Assembly (NCBI GenBank): GCA_910584995.1
Contig: CAJUDW010000035.1
Location: forward strand, 1-20,353
Source of the DNA: an uncultured Oscillibacter sp.
GTDB lineage: Bacteria; Bacillota; Clostridia; Oscillospirales; Oscillospiraceae
Direction of reading: 5' to 3'
DNA: 20,353 nt
Shown: positions 7,584-14,943 of the stretch, piece by piece
Layout of the letters: the number at the start of each line of letters is the position of its first letter
Position numbering within the stretch: position 1 is the first letter of the stretch
The notes under the pieces: model-generated
The model's database searches: none
Told to the model about the DNA's origin: nothing
Seen by the model: only the letters and a program-made list of their open reading frames with translations
Translations under genes and position numbers: made by a program

Positions 7584-7610
7584 TTGAGAAGGACGGGGTA
7601 TATCTAACAT
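7584..7610 (+). promoter_or_regulatory. Weak candidate promoter for the dnaG-rpoD operon
   Basis: TTGAGA (7584-7589) and TAACAT (7605-7610) are separated by 15 bases, shorter than the preferred 17, and the -10 matches 4 of 6. The A/T-rich run just upstream could act as an UP element. It is the best plus-strand candidate in the 579-base gene-free stretch before dnaG, but the match is poor. Confidence 0.3.
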
Positions 7611-7646
7611 TGTTCCGAAAATTTGCTCCAAATGAAACCCGCTGTT

Positions 7647-7674
7647 CCGGGAAAGCAGGCGCCCGGCTTTTTTT
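7647..7674 (+). terminator. Possible leader terminator/attenuator before dnaG
   Basis: CCGGG (7647-7651) pairs with CCCGG (7662-7666) across a 10-base loop and is followed by CTTTTTTT (7667-7674). The stem is only 5 bp, all G-C. It lies between the weak promoter candidate and the dnaG start, so it could attenuate the operon or end a short upstream transcript. Confidence 0.35.
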
Positions 7675-7750
7675 CAGGCCCGCCAGTGGCATATTTTGGT
7701 ATGACCGGCGGGAATTATGGCAAAACTGACCGAAAGGAGGGGCGCGGCCT

Positions 7751-9532
7751 ATGGCATTTCCCCAGAGTTTTTTGGACGAACTGCTGGCACGGTCCGACAT
7801 TGTGGACGTGGTGGGCAGTTATGTGCAGCTGACCCGCAAGGGGGCCAACCTCTTCGGCCTCTGCCCCTTCCACAGCGAAAAGACCGGCTCCTTCTCCGTT
7901 GCCCCGGACAAGCAGATTTACTACTGCTTCGGCTGCAAAAAAGGCGGCGGCGTGGTGAATTTCATTATGGAGGAGGAAAACCTCACCTTCCCCGACGCGG
8001 TGCGGTTCCTGGCCAAGCGGGCCGGGATGGAGGTGCCGGAGGAGACCGGGGACCGGGAGGCGGGCCGCAGAAGGGCCAGGATCCTGGATTTGAACCGGGA
8101 CGCCGCCCGGTATTACTATCAGGCCCTCCAGGGGCCGGAGGGGGGCGCGGTGCGGGAGTATCTCCGCCGCCGTCAGATCCGGCGGGCCACGGCGGTGAAT
8201 TTCGGCATGGGGGCCGCGCCGGATGGCTGGGACGCCCTCCTGAACGCCATGACCCAAAAGGGCTACACCAAGGCGGAACTCCTCTCCGCAGGCCTTGTGG
8301 TGCAGAACAAAAATGGCCGCCTGTACGACAAGTTCCGCAACCGGCTGATGCTGCCGGTGGTGGATACCCGGGGGGACGTGGTGGCCTTCGGCAGCCGGGT
8401 GCTGGACAAGTCCGAGCCCAAGTATATGAACTCCCCGGAGACACCGGTCTATTCCAAGCGCCGGGTATTATATGGGCTGAATCTGGCAAAAAAGACAAAG
8501 CGTCCCAATATCATTCTATGCGAGGGGAATCTGGACATCGTGACGCTCCATCAGGCGGGGTTCGACAACGCCGTAGCCTCCATGGGCACGGCATTGACCG
8601 TGGAGCAGACCCGCCTGCTGTCCCGGTTCACCAAGGAACTGGTCCTCTGCTACGACAACGACAGCGCGGGGAAGACAGCTACGGAGCGGGCTTTGCAGAT
8701 CCTGAACGGCTCCGAGTTCTCCGTCCGGGTGCTCCAGCTGCCCCGCAGGCTGGCGGACGGGGAGTACGTGAAGCAGGACGCGGACGATTTCATCAAATTC
8801 CAGGGCCGGGACGCCTTTGAGCGGCTTTTGAGCGGCAGCGAAAACGGCGTGGAGTTCCGCATGGAGCAGGTGGCCGGGAAGTACGACCTGTCCAATGATC
8901 AGGCCCGGGTGGAGTACAGCCGGGAGATAAGCGATCTGATCGCAAGCCTGCCCAGCCCGGTGGAACGGGAGATCTACGGCGCGCGGGCGGCAGAACTGGC
9001 CAAGATCGGGCCGGACGCCATGAAGCTGGAGATCCAGCGGGCCTACAAGCGCAGGACGGGGCAGGAGCGGAAACGGCAGCTGCGGCAGGAGTTGAATCCC
9101 GCCGCCCAAATCCAGCCGAAGGAACGCTCACTCCGGTACGAAAATCTCCGCTCCGCCCGGGCGGAGGAGGGGCTCCTGCGGCTTTTGATCATGGATGAGG
9201 GGCTTTTCCGGGGGCCGCCGCCCCTCCGGGAGGAGCAGTTCTCCTCGCCCCTGCTGGGGAAGGTGTTCCGCCTGCTCTGGCAGGCCCGGGAGGAGGGCCG
9301 CCCGGTAACGCTGGCGGCCCTGGCCGGGGATTTGGAGGCAGAGGAGATGAGCCATATCACAGCCGTCTGCCAGCAGCCGGAGTCGGCCCGGAACGCTGCC
9401 CAGGCGTTGGCGGATTACATAGGGATTATCCAAGAGGAGGCCGGAAAACGGAGCGGGGGGACGGAAGACCCCCTTCTGGCAGCCACGCAGAAATATAAAG
9501 ACAAAAAGGGAGGAAAGCGGCATGGATCATAA
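7751..9532 (+). CDS. dnaG: DNA primase
   Basis: A 593-residue primase that makes the RNA primers for chromosome replication. Domains in order: the CHC2 zinc-binding domain with ligands C38, H41, C59 and C62; the RNA-polymerase core; a TOPRIM metal centre with E258 in CEGNLDIV and D302/D304 in CYDNDSAG; and a C-terminal helicase-interaction region from about 450. The EGNLD form replaces the more common EGYMD. Length is normal for Firmicutes. AAAGGAGGGG at 7733-7742 precedes the ATG by 8 bases. The last 11 bases overlap the rpoD start, so the two genes form the conserved dnaG-rpoD part of the macromolecular synthesis operon. No rpsU lies upstream. Confidence 0.97.
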   Translation: MAFPQSFLDELLARSDIVDVVGSYVQLTRKGANLFGLCPFHSEKTGSFSVAPDKQIYYCFGCKKGGGVVNFIMEEENLTFPDAVRFLAKRAGMEVPEETGDREAGRRRARILDLNRDAARYYYQALQGPEGGAVREYLRRRQIRRATAVNFGMGAAPDGWDALLNAMTQKGYTKAELLSAGLVVQNKNGRLYDKFRNRLMLPVVDTRGDVVAFGSRVLDKSEPKYMNSPETPVYSKRRVLYGLNLAKKTKRPNIILCEGNLDIVTLHQAGFDNAVASMGTALTVEQTRLLSRFTKELVLCYDNDSAGKTATERALQILNGSEFSVRVLQLPRRLADGEYVKQDADDFIKFQGRDAFERLLSGSENGVEFRMEQVAGKYDLSNDQARVEYSREISDLIASLPSPVEREIYGARAAELAKIGPDAMKLEIQRAYKRRTGQERKRQLRQELNPAAQIQPKERSLRYENLRSARAEEGLLRLLIMDEGLFRGPPPLREEQFSSPLLGKVFRLLWQAREEGRPVTLAALAGDLEAEEMSHITAVCQQPESARNAAQALADYIGIIQEEAGKRSGGTEDPLLAATQKYKDKKGGKRHGS

Positions 9533-10937
9533 AAAGGAACTGACACCGGAGGAACTGGAGCGGCAGGCGGACGCCCTGTTGGCTGCTGCCGGAAAAACGG
9601 AAAAGGCCGGGAAAGGCGCCCCGGAAGCCGGTGGGGAGGAGGCCCCCAGGATCATGACCGATGAGGAGGCCAAGAAGGCCGGCATCCTTCGCCTGGACGA
9701 CAAGCAGGTGTCCGCGCTGCCCGCGGCCGCGTGGCTGGCGGGGAACGAGAAACTCCGGGAACTGCTGGCCAAGGGCCGGAAGAAGGGGAAGCTGGAGTCC
9801 GCCGAACTGATGGAGGCTGTGGACGATCTGAACCTGGAGAGCGAGCAGATGGACCAGCTGTACGACTCCCTGGAGGCCCTGAATATCGACATCAGTTCCG
9901 AGGAAAACCTGCTGCCGGAACTGCCGGACGACGAGCCCGCCGCCGAGGAGATTGCCGATGTGGAGGAAGAGGAACTGGTTGACCCCAATACCCTGGTCAA
10001 CAACTTCTCCATTGACGATCCCGTCCGGATGTATCTGAAAGAGATCGGCAAGGTGCCGCTGCTGAACCCTGACGAGGAGGTTGCCCTGGCCCAGGCCATG
10101 TCCGCCGGAAACGAAGCGGAACGGAAGCTGGCGGAACTGCGCCGCCGCCGGGAGGCCGGGGAGGAAGTGGACGAAGCGGAGGAAGCCGCCCTCAAGCCCG
10201 TTTATAAGGCCGGCGAGAACGCCAAGCAGAAGCTGGCGGAGGCCAACCTCCGCCTGGTGGTGTCCATCGCCAAGCGGTATGTGGGCCGGGGGATGCTGTT
10301 CCTGGATCTGATCCAGGAGGGCAATCTGGGCCTTATCAAGGCTGTGGAGAAATTCGACTGCACCAAGGGCTTCAAATTCTCTACCTACGCCACCTGGTGG
10401 ATCCGCCAGGCCATCACCCGGGCTATCGCCGACCAGGCCAGGACCATCCGCATCCCTGTCCATATGGTGGAGACCATCAACAAGGTCATCCGGGTCAGCC
10501 GCCAGCTTTTGCAGGAACTGGGCCATGATCCCTCCCCCAACGAGATTGCGGCGGAGATGAACATGCCGGTTGACAAGGTGCGGGAGATTTTGAAAATTGC
10601 CCAGGAGCCTGTCTCCCTGGAGACGCCCATCGGCGAGGAGGAGGATTCCCATCTGGGGGATTTCATCCCTGACGAGGGGGCCAGCGAACCCAGCGAGGCC
10701 GCCAGCTTCACCCTGCTGAAGGAACAGCTGATGGACGTCCTGTCCACCCTGACCCCCCGGGAGGAGAAGGTTCTCAAGCTGCGCTTCGGCATTGAGGACG
10801 GCCGCACCAGAACCCTGGAAGAGGTGGGCAAGGAGTTCAACGTCACCCGGGAGCGCATCCGCCAGATTGAGGCCAAGGCCCTGCGGAAGCTGCGCCATCC
10901 CTCCAGAAGCAAAAAGCTGAAGGACTTTTTAAACTGA
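9522..10937 (+). CDS. rpoD: Primary sigma factor RpoD/SigA
   Basis: A 471-residue housekeeping sigma factor. A variable N-terminal 70 residues is followed by a region 1.1-like helical domain (about 72-130), an acidic Glu-rich linker (about 130-162) and region 1.2 from D165 (DDPVRMYLKEIG). Then comes a charged insertion (about 200-240, rich in Glu/Lys/Arg), region 2 from R244 (RLVVSIAKRYVGRG, with TYATWWIRQAITRAI for -10 binding), region 3, and region 4 with the -35 helix-turn-helix in TLEEVGKEFNVTRERIRQIE. Translation starts inside dnaG; GGGAGGAAAG just upstream serves as the ribosome binding site. It is about 100 residues longer than SigA of Bacillus, mostly from the N-terminal extension and the insertion. 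Confidence 0.97.
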   Translation: MDHKKELTPEELERQADALLAAAGKTEKAGKGAPEAGGEEAPRIMTDEEAKKAGILRLDDKQVSALPAAAWLAGNEKLRELLAKGRKKGKLESAELMEAVDDLNLESEQMDQLYDSLEALNIDISSEENLLPELPDDEPAAEEIADVEEEELVDPNTLVNNFSIDDPVRMYLKEIGKVPLLNPDEEVALAQAMSAGNEAERKLAELRRRREAGEEVDEAEEAALKPVYKAGENAKQKLAEANLRLVVSIAKRYVGRGMLFLDLIQEGNLGLIKAVEKFDCTKGFKFSTYATWWIRQAITRAIADQARTIRIPVHMVETINKVIRVSRQLLQELGHDPSPNEIAAEMNMPVDKVREILKIAQEPVSLETPIGEEEDSHLGDFIPDEGASEPSEAASFTLLKEQLMDVLSTLTPREEKVLKLRFGIEDGRTRTLEEVGKEFNVTRERIRQIEAKALRKLRHPSRSKKLKDFLN

Positions 10938-10952
10938 CCGATTCAAGTTCAC

Positions 10953-10981
10953 GTCTGCCTCCCTGGAGCAGGGGGGCGGAC
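10953..10981 (+). terminator. Weak or leaky hairpin after rpoD
   Basis: GTCTGCCTCCC (10953-10963) pairs with GGGGGGCGGAC (10971-10981), an 11-bp stem with two G·T pairs and a 7-base loop. It is followed by TGTTCTGA, not a T tract. It probably slows or partly ends transcription. No promoter is visible in the 63-base gap before the next gene, so some read-through is likely. Confidence 0.5.
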
Positions 10982-11000
10982 TGTTCTGACAGGAGGAACC

Positions 11001-11612
11001 ATGACAATACAGGAGACCAAGGAGCGGATGCACGGCAGGCAGCTGTATTTTTGCAATACACCGGAACTGCTGGAGGAGCAGCGCCGCCGTCTGGACAAGG
11101 TATTCGCCTATAATCAGATCCCCCCCGGCTGCTGGGAGCAGAAAGAGGCCCTTTTGCGGGAGATGTTTGCAGAGGCGGGGGAGGGATGTTATATCGAGAC
11201 CCCCTTCCGCGCCAACTGGGGCGGGAAGTTCGTCCACCTGGGCCGGAACGTTTACGCCAATTTCAACCTGACCCTGGTGGACGACACCGATATCCACATT
11301 GGCAGCTTCACCCAAATCGGCCCCAACGTGACCATCTGCACCGGCACCCACCCCATCCATCCGCCCCTCCGGCGGCAGGGGGTTCAGTTCAACCTGCCGG
11401 TGACCATCGGAGAAAACGTATGGATCGGGGCCGGCAGCGTCATCCTGCCGGGCGTTACCATTGGGGAGAACAGCGTGATCGGTGCAGGCAGCGTGGTGAC
11501 AAAGGACATCCCCGCCCATGTGGTGGCTGCGGGTTCCCCCTGCCGGGTCCTCCGGGAGATCAACGGCCACGACTATGAGTGCTATTACCGGGACATGAAA
11601 ATCGACCTGTAA
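11001..11612 (+). CDS. Sugar O-acetyltransferase, LacA/Maa type (left-handed beta-helix)
   Basis: A 203-residue acetyl-CoA-dependent enzyme of the maltose/galactoside acetyltransferase group. An N-terminal helical part (about 1-60) with MTIQETKERMHGRQLY is followed by hexapeptide repeats from about 75 to 185 (IGSFTQIGPNVTI, IGENVWIGAGSVILPGVTI). The catalytic His is H117 in TGTHPI. Full length for the family; normally a trimer. AGGAGG at 10991-10996 precedes the ATG. Its stop codon is part of the ribosome binding site of the next gene (AAGGAGGTG at 11611-11619), so the two are probably coupled. Physiological acceptor unknown. Confidence 0.92.
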   Translation: MTIQETKERMHGRQLYFCNTPELLEEQRRRLDKVFAYNQIPPGCWEQKEALLREMFAEAGEGCYIETPFRANWGGKFVHLGRNVYANFNLTLVDDTDIHIGSFTQIGPNVTICTGTHPIHPPLRRQGVQFNLPVTIGENVWIGAGSVILPGVTIGENSVIGAGSVVTKDIPAHVVAAGSPCRVLREINGHDYECYYRDMKIDL

Positions 11613-11624
11613 GGAGGTGCGCCA

Positions 11625-12776
11625 ATGGCTATGGGATACAGGGCCCTGGGCCGCACCGGCATCCGGGTGAGTGAGATTGGCATGGGCTGCGAGGGCTTTT
11701 TGGAGAAGCCCTATGAGGAAGTCAAGGCCATGGTGGACGCCATGGAGTCCGCCGGGATCAACTGTATCGACCTGTACGCCCCCAACCCGGCCTTCCGGGA
11801 AAACCTGGGCCGGGCCCTGGCGGGGCGGCGGGAGAAATTCGTGCTCCAGGCCCATCTGTGTTCCGTCTGGCAGGACGGCCAGTACAAGCGGACCCGGAAT
11901 ATCGGGGAAGTGAAAGACGGGTTCGCGGAGCAGCTGCGGCTTCTGGGAACGGACTACGCGGATATCGGCATGATCCACTATGTGGACTCCCTCGCCGACT
12001 GGGAGGCAGTACATAAGGGCCCTGTGATGGCATACGCCCGGGAACTGAAAGCGGCGGGAACCATCCGGAGCATCGGCCTCTCCAGCCACAATCCGGAAGC
12101 CGCCCTGGCGGCGGTGGAAACGGGCCTCATCGACGTGCTGATGTTCAGCGTGAATCCCTGCTACGACCTCCAGCCTGCCGGGGAGGACGTGGAGGAACTG
12201 TGGGCAGGGAAGAACTATGAAAAGCCGCTGGTGAACATGGATCCCCAGCGGCAGGCCCTCTACGAGGCCTGCCAGCGGCTGGGGGTGGGCATTACGGGGA
12301 TGAAGGCCTTCGGCGGCGGGGATCTCCTCAGCGAACTGTCCCCGGCGGGGAAGGCGCTGACGGTGTTCCAGTGCCTCCAGTATGCCCTGGATCGCCCCGG
12401 CGTGGCCTGCGTCATGTCCGGGGCCAGGAGCATGGAGGATCTGCGGAAGAGCGCCGCTTTCGCGGATGCCCCGGCGGAGGAGCGGGATTACGCCGCCGCC
12501 CTGGCGGCCCTGCCCAAAATCAGCTGGGTGGGGCACTGCATGTACTGCGGCCACTGTGCCCCCTGTCCCAGGGAGATCGATGTGGCCTCCGTGACCAAAT
12601 TCCTGAATCTGACCAAAGCCCAGGGCATGGTGCCGGAGACCGTCCGGGAGCACTATGGCCTTCTGGCCCATAAGGCCGGGGAGTGCATTGCCTGCGGGGC
12701 TTGCGAGAGCCGCTGCCCCTTCCAGGTGCCGGTGATGGGGAACATGCGGCAGGCGGCGGAGGTGTTTGGCGGGTAA
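11625..12776 (+). CDS. Aldo/keto reductase-family protein with two C-terminal [4Fe-4S] motifs
   Basis: A 383-residue protein with an aldo/keto reductase barrel (about 1-290) followed by a ferredoxin-like tail. Barrel marks are YRALGRTGIRVSEIGMGCEG at the N-terminus, D49 in INCID, and H118 in GMIHYVDS. The expected catalytic Tyr (about 54) is Asn, and the expected Lys position in KFVLQAHL (about 77) is His, so classical AKR catalysis is doubtful. Cluster 1 ligands are C305, C308, C311 and C314 (the short C-x2-C-x2-C-x2-C form). Cluster 2 ligands are C354, C357, C360 and C364. The enzyme is likely cytoplasmic and may exchange electrons through the clusters. The ATG at 11625 has the best spacing from AAGGAGGTG; a second ATG at 11631 is possible. 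Substrate unknown. Confidence 0.9.
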   Translation: MAMGYRALGRTGIRVSEIGMGCEGFLEKPYEEVKAMVDAMESAGINCIDLYAPNPAFRENLGRALAGRREKFVLQAHLCSVWQDGQYKRTRNIGEVKDGFAEQLRLLGTDYADIGMIHYVDSLADWEAVHKGPVMAYARELKAAGTIRSIGLSSHNPEAALAAVETGLIDVLMFSVNPCYDLQPAGEDVEELWAGKNYEKPLVNMDPQRQALYEACQRLGVGITGMKAFGGGDLLSELSPAGKALTVFQCLQYALDRPGVACVMSGARSMEDLRKSAAFADAPAEERDYAAALAALPKISWVGHCMYCGHCAPCPREIDVASVTKFLNLTKAQGMVPETVREHYGLLAHKAGECIACGACESRCPFQVPVMGNMRQAAEVFGG

Positions 12777-12857
12777 TCCCCGGCTTTCCGGAGGCCCGGG
12801 GCCGGTGAAGATACTCCCCAGCGGCCTAGAAGAAAATTTATCTTGCTATTTTGTGGA

Positions 12858-12888
12858 GGCCCGCTCCGCCATTGCGGCGGAGCGGGCC
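12858..12888. terminator. Rho-independent terminator between convergent genes
   Basis: Bases 12858-12870 pair perfectly with 12876-12888 (13 bp, almost all G-C) around a 5-base loop. The plus-strand tail is CCCCTTT and the minus-strand tail is poor in T. It lies between the aldo/keto reductase gene and the convergent radical SAM gene and can stop transcription from either side. Confidence 0.7.
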
Positions 12889-12957
12889 CCTTTCAGCTTG
12901 CGGGAAAAGTCCATCTAGAGCAGGGAATGTTTGGCGGCGGAGGGGAAGACAAGGGGG

Positions 12958-13821
12958 TCAGAACAGGCGCAGCTGTTCCTGCCTGTCCTCGAAAGCGCGC
13001 AGGTAGGCGAATATCCGGCTGTTGCCGTGTACCATCCCTGTCTGCTCACAGGTGTCGTGAAACAGCCGCATCAGCATATCGTTTTGCGGGCTGTTGGCTT
13101 GATACCGCAGCCCGTAGGTGCGGATATAGGTTTCCTTTAGCCCGGGGAAGTGCTTGTCCAGCTGCCGGTAGAAGTATTCGCGGTTCCCCTCCCGGAGGGT
13201 CAGGCCCATGCCAAAGCAGATCACGCCGTATACCCCCGCGCCTGCGCAGTCCATCAGGATGCCCCGGATGTTTTCCGGCGTATCATTGATAAAAGGAAGG
13301 ATGGGGCAGAGCCATACCACGGTCGGGATGCCTGCTTCATGCAGCCGCCGCAAAGCCTCCAAACGCTCGCCCGTAGTGCTTACATGAGGCTCCAGTATCC
13401 GGCATAATGATTCGTCCCGGGTGGTCAGCGTCATTTGGATCACGCATTTACTCTGGTGGCTGATGGACTGCAAAAGGGATATGTCCCGCAGGACCCGGGA
13501 TGATTTGGTTTGCAGGGTGATACCGAAGCCGTATTTTTCCGCCAGCAGCAGCGCTTTCCGGACGTTCCCGATCTCGTCCTCGAGGGGGATATAGGGGTCT
13601 GTCATGGATCCCATTCCCAGCATGCATTTGGCCCGCTTCCGCTTCAGGGCGGACTCCAGCAGTTCGGGGGCGTTTTCTTTCACCTCGATATCCTCAAAAG
13701 CATGATCCATGCGGTAGCAGCGGCTTCTGGAATCGCAGTATATGCACCCGTGGGAACAGCCCCGGTACAGGTTCATCCCGTTTTGGGCGGATAAGATTCC
13801 TTTGGCCTGGACAAAGTGCAT
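12958..13821 (-). CDS. Radical SAM protein of the spore photoproduct lyase (SPL) family
   Basis: A 287-residue radical SAM enzyme. The [4Fe-4S]-binding cysteines are C22, C26 and C29 in RGCSHGCIYCD, the C-x3-C-x2-C pattern. GMGSMTDPYIPLE and the TLTTRDE segment are typical of the SPL-like (COG1533) group. It is shorter than true spore photoproduct lyase (about 340 residues) and no sporulation gene lies nearby. A role in DNA photoproduct repair is therefore not shown; many family members have unknown substrates. GAGGAGG about 7 bases upstream on the minus strand supports the ATG at 13821. It has its own promoter and is transcribed away from the ATP synthase operon. Confidence 0.88.
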   Translation of the reverse strand: MHFVQAKGILSAQNGMNLYRGCSHGCIYCDSRSRCYRMDHAFEDIEVKENAPELLESALKRKRAKCMLGMGSMTDPYIPLEDEIGNVRKALLLAEKYGFGITLQTKSSRVLRDISLLQSISHQSKCVIQMTLTTRDESLCRILEPHVSTTGERLEALRRLHEAGIPTVVWLCPILPFINDTPENIRGILMDCAGAGVYGVICFGMGLTLREGNREYFYRQLDKHFPGLKETYIRTYGLRYQANSPQNDMLMRLFHDTCEQTGMVHGNSRIFAYLRAFEDRQEQLRLF

Positions 13822-13858
13822 AGGAACGCCTCCTCACTGCCTGCGGATGTCTCTGCTG

Positions 13859-13887
13859 ACTATACCATATCTGCCTGTCTCCGGCAA
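13859..13887 (-). promoter_or_regulatory. Sigma-A promoter (extended -10) of the radical SAM gene
   Basis: On the minus strand TTGCCG (13887-13882), a 17-base spacer and TATAGT (13864-13859) with TGG just before it, giving an extended -10. The start near 13853 leaves a leader of about 30 bases. Confidence 0.65.
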
Positions 13888-13903
13888 GAAGGATCCAAGA
13901 GGC

Positions 13904-13936
13904 ATTCCCGGCGTACTGCCGTCAGGCCGCCGGAAT
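13904..13936. repeat. Inverted repeat between divergent promoters, candidate operator
   Basis: ATTCC(C)GGCG (13904-13913) and CGCCGGAAT (13928-13936) are inverted copies with one extra C in the left arm and a 14-base spacer. It lies between the -35 elements of the radical SAM and ATP synthase promoters, where a regulator could affect either. No known operator is recognised. Confidence 0.35.
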
Positions 13937-13970
13937 TCCTGTTATTTCTATTTATATTTATCTGTGTACC

Positions 13971-13999
13971 TTGACAGACGCCGGGTTTACTACTATAAT
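13971..13999 (+). promoter_or_regulatory. Perfect consensus sigma-A promoter of the ATP synthase operon
   Basis: TTGACA (13971-13976), exactly 17 bases, TATAAT (13994-13999). Both hexamers match the consensus at every position and the upstream 25 bases are A/T-rich. The start is expected near 14006, giving a leader of about 68 bases to atpB that contains a small GCGGA/TCCGC hairpin. Confidence 0.9.
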
Positions 14000-14073
14000 A
14001 ACAGTCCATAAAAGCGGTGGGCGGAGCCCTCCGCAGGTTTTCCAGTATGGCACGAAAGGAAGTCATGGGAACA

Positions 14074-14928
14074 ATGGAACCGAAAAAACGAGCGGTACGG
14101 CTAACAATGTTTGGCTGTGCCGCGCTGTTTTTCCTGACGGCCGCCATCCTCACCGGCGGCGGGGAAAAACACGAGACGATCCAGGAGACCATGCGGGATG
14201 CGGTGCTCCATACCTCCGCCAAAATCGGCCTTTTCGGCCTGGAGGTAAATCCCGGACTGATCTCTGCCTTCACCGTTACGGGGGTCCTGATTCTGCTGGC
14301 CCTGCTGGTACGGATCTTTGTGATTCCCAAATTCCAGTACCGGCCCCGGGGGCTCCAGCTGCTGCTGGAACAGGCAGTGGGCCTGTTTGACGGCCTCGCC
14401 AGAAGCAACAGCCCTCACCGCAACCATTTCCTGGGGGCATATGTGTTTACCGCCGGAACGTACATCTTCGTGGGGACCATCTTTGAACTCTTCGGGTTCC
14501 AGGCGGTCACCACCATGGGACACTCCATTGCCCTGCCCGCGCCCCTGTCGGACATCAATGGGGCCATTGCCCTGGGCGTCCTCTCCTACTGCGTCATTCT
14601 CTCCGGCGGCATCGCCGGGAACGGGCTCCGGGGGGTGGGGAGCACCCTGAAGGATTTCTCCCTCCCTATCTCCATGAGTTTCCGGCTTTTCGGCGCGCTC
14701 CTCAGCGGCGCGCTGGTGACGGAACTGGTGTATTACTACATCCACCTGAGTTTCGTCCTGCCGGTGGTGGTGGGGGTGCTGTTCACCCTGCTCCATGCTC
14801 TCATCCAGGCCTATGTGCTGACTATGCTGACGGCCCTCTTCTACGGCGAGGTGTCGGAACCTGCCCACAAGAAGGAAAAAAAGAAGAAGAAAAAATCCGC
14901 CGGGAATCGCGCTCCGGCCAATCAGTAA
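14074..14928 (+). CDS. atpB: F-type ATP synthase subunit a
   Basis: An Fo membrane subunit that, with the c ring, carries ions across the membrane. With the start at 14074 it has 284 residues. Membrane segments cluster at about 8-26, 60-85, 122-145, 165-185, 200-225 and 230-255. The essential stator Arg is R204 in SMSFRLFGALLSG, and IQAYVLTMLT marks the last helix. The usual FGN after the Arg is FGA here. The C-terminus ends in a Lys-rich tail (KKEKKKKKK). Start choice: AAAGGAAG (14055-14062) fits ATG 14074 better than ATG 14065, which is only 2 bases away; a GTG at 14017 is too close to the predicted transcript start. First gene of the operon; no atpI precedes it. Confidence 0.93.
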   Translation: MEPKKRAVRLTMFGCAALFFLTAAILTGGGEKHETIQETMRDAVLHTSAKIGLFGLEVNPGLISAFTVTGVLILLALLVRIFVIPKFQYRPRGLQLLLEQAVGLFDGLARSNSPHRNHFLGAYVFTAGTYIFVGTIFELFGFQAVTTMGHSIALPAPLSDINGAIALGVLSYCVILSGGIAGNGLRGVGSTLKDFSLPISMSFRLFGALLSGALVTELVYYYIHLSFVLPVVVGVLFTLLHALIQAYVLTMLTALFYGEVSEPAHKKEKKKKKKSAGNRAPANQ

Positions 14929-14930
14929 AT

Positions 14931-14935
14931 GGAGG
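14931..14935 (+). promoter_or_regulatory. Ribosome binding site that sets the atpE start
   Basis: GGAGG lies just after the atpB stop. Of three in-frame ATGs (14929, 14938, 14944) only 14944 has a usable 8-base spacing; 14929 lies before the site and 14938 is 2 bases from it. Confidence 0.75.
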
Positions 14936-14943
14936 TTATGATT

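Noticed and set aside
7632..7655. TGAAAC before dnaG as a second ECF promoter
   Set aside because: No CGAC or CGTC follows at 16 or 17 bases.
9426..10898. A 490-codon minus-strand open frame opposite rpoD
   Set aside because: rpoD is certain from its sigma motifs; the antisense frame has no recognisable domain.
14017..14073. GTG 14017, ATG 14047 or ATG 14065 as the atpB start
   Set aside because: GTG 14017 is only about 11 bases from the predicted transcript start and has no ribosome binding site. ATG 14047 also lacks one, and ATG 14065 is only about 2 bases from AAAGGAAG.
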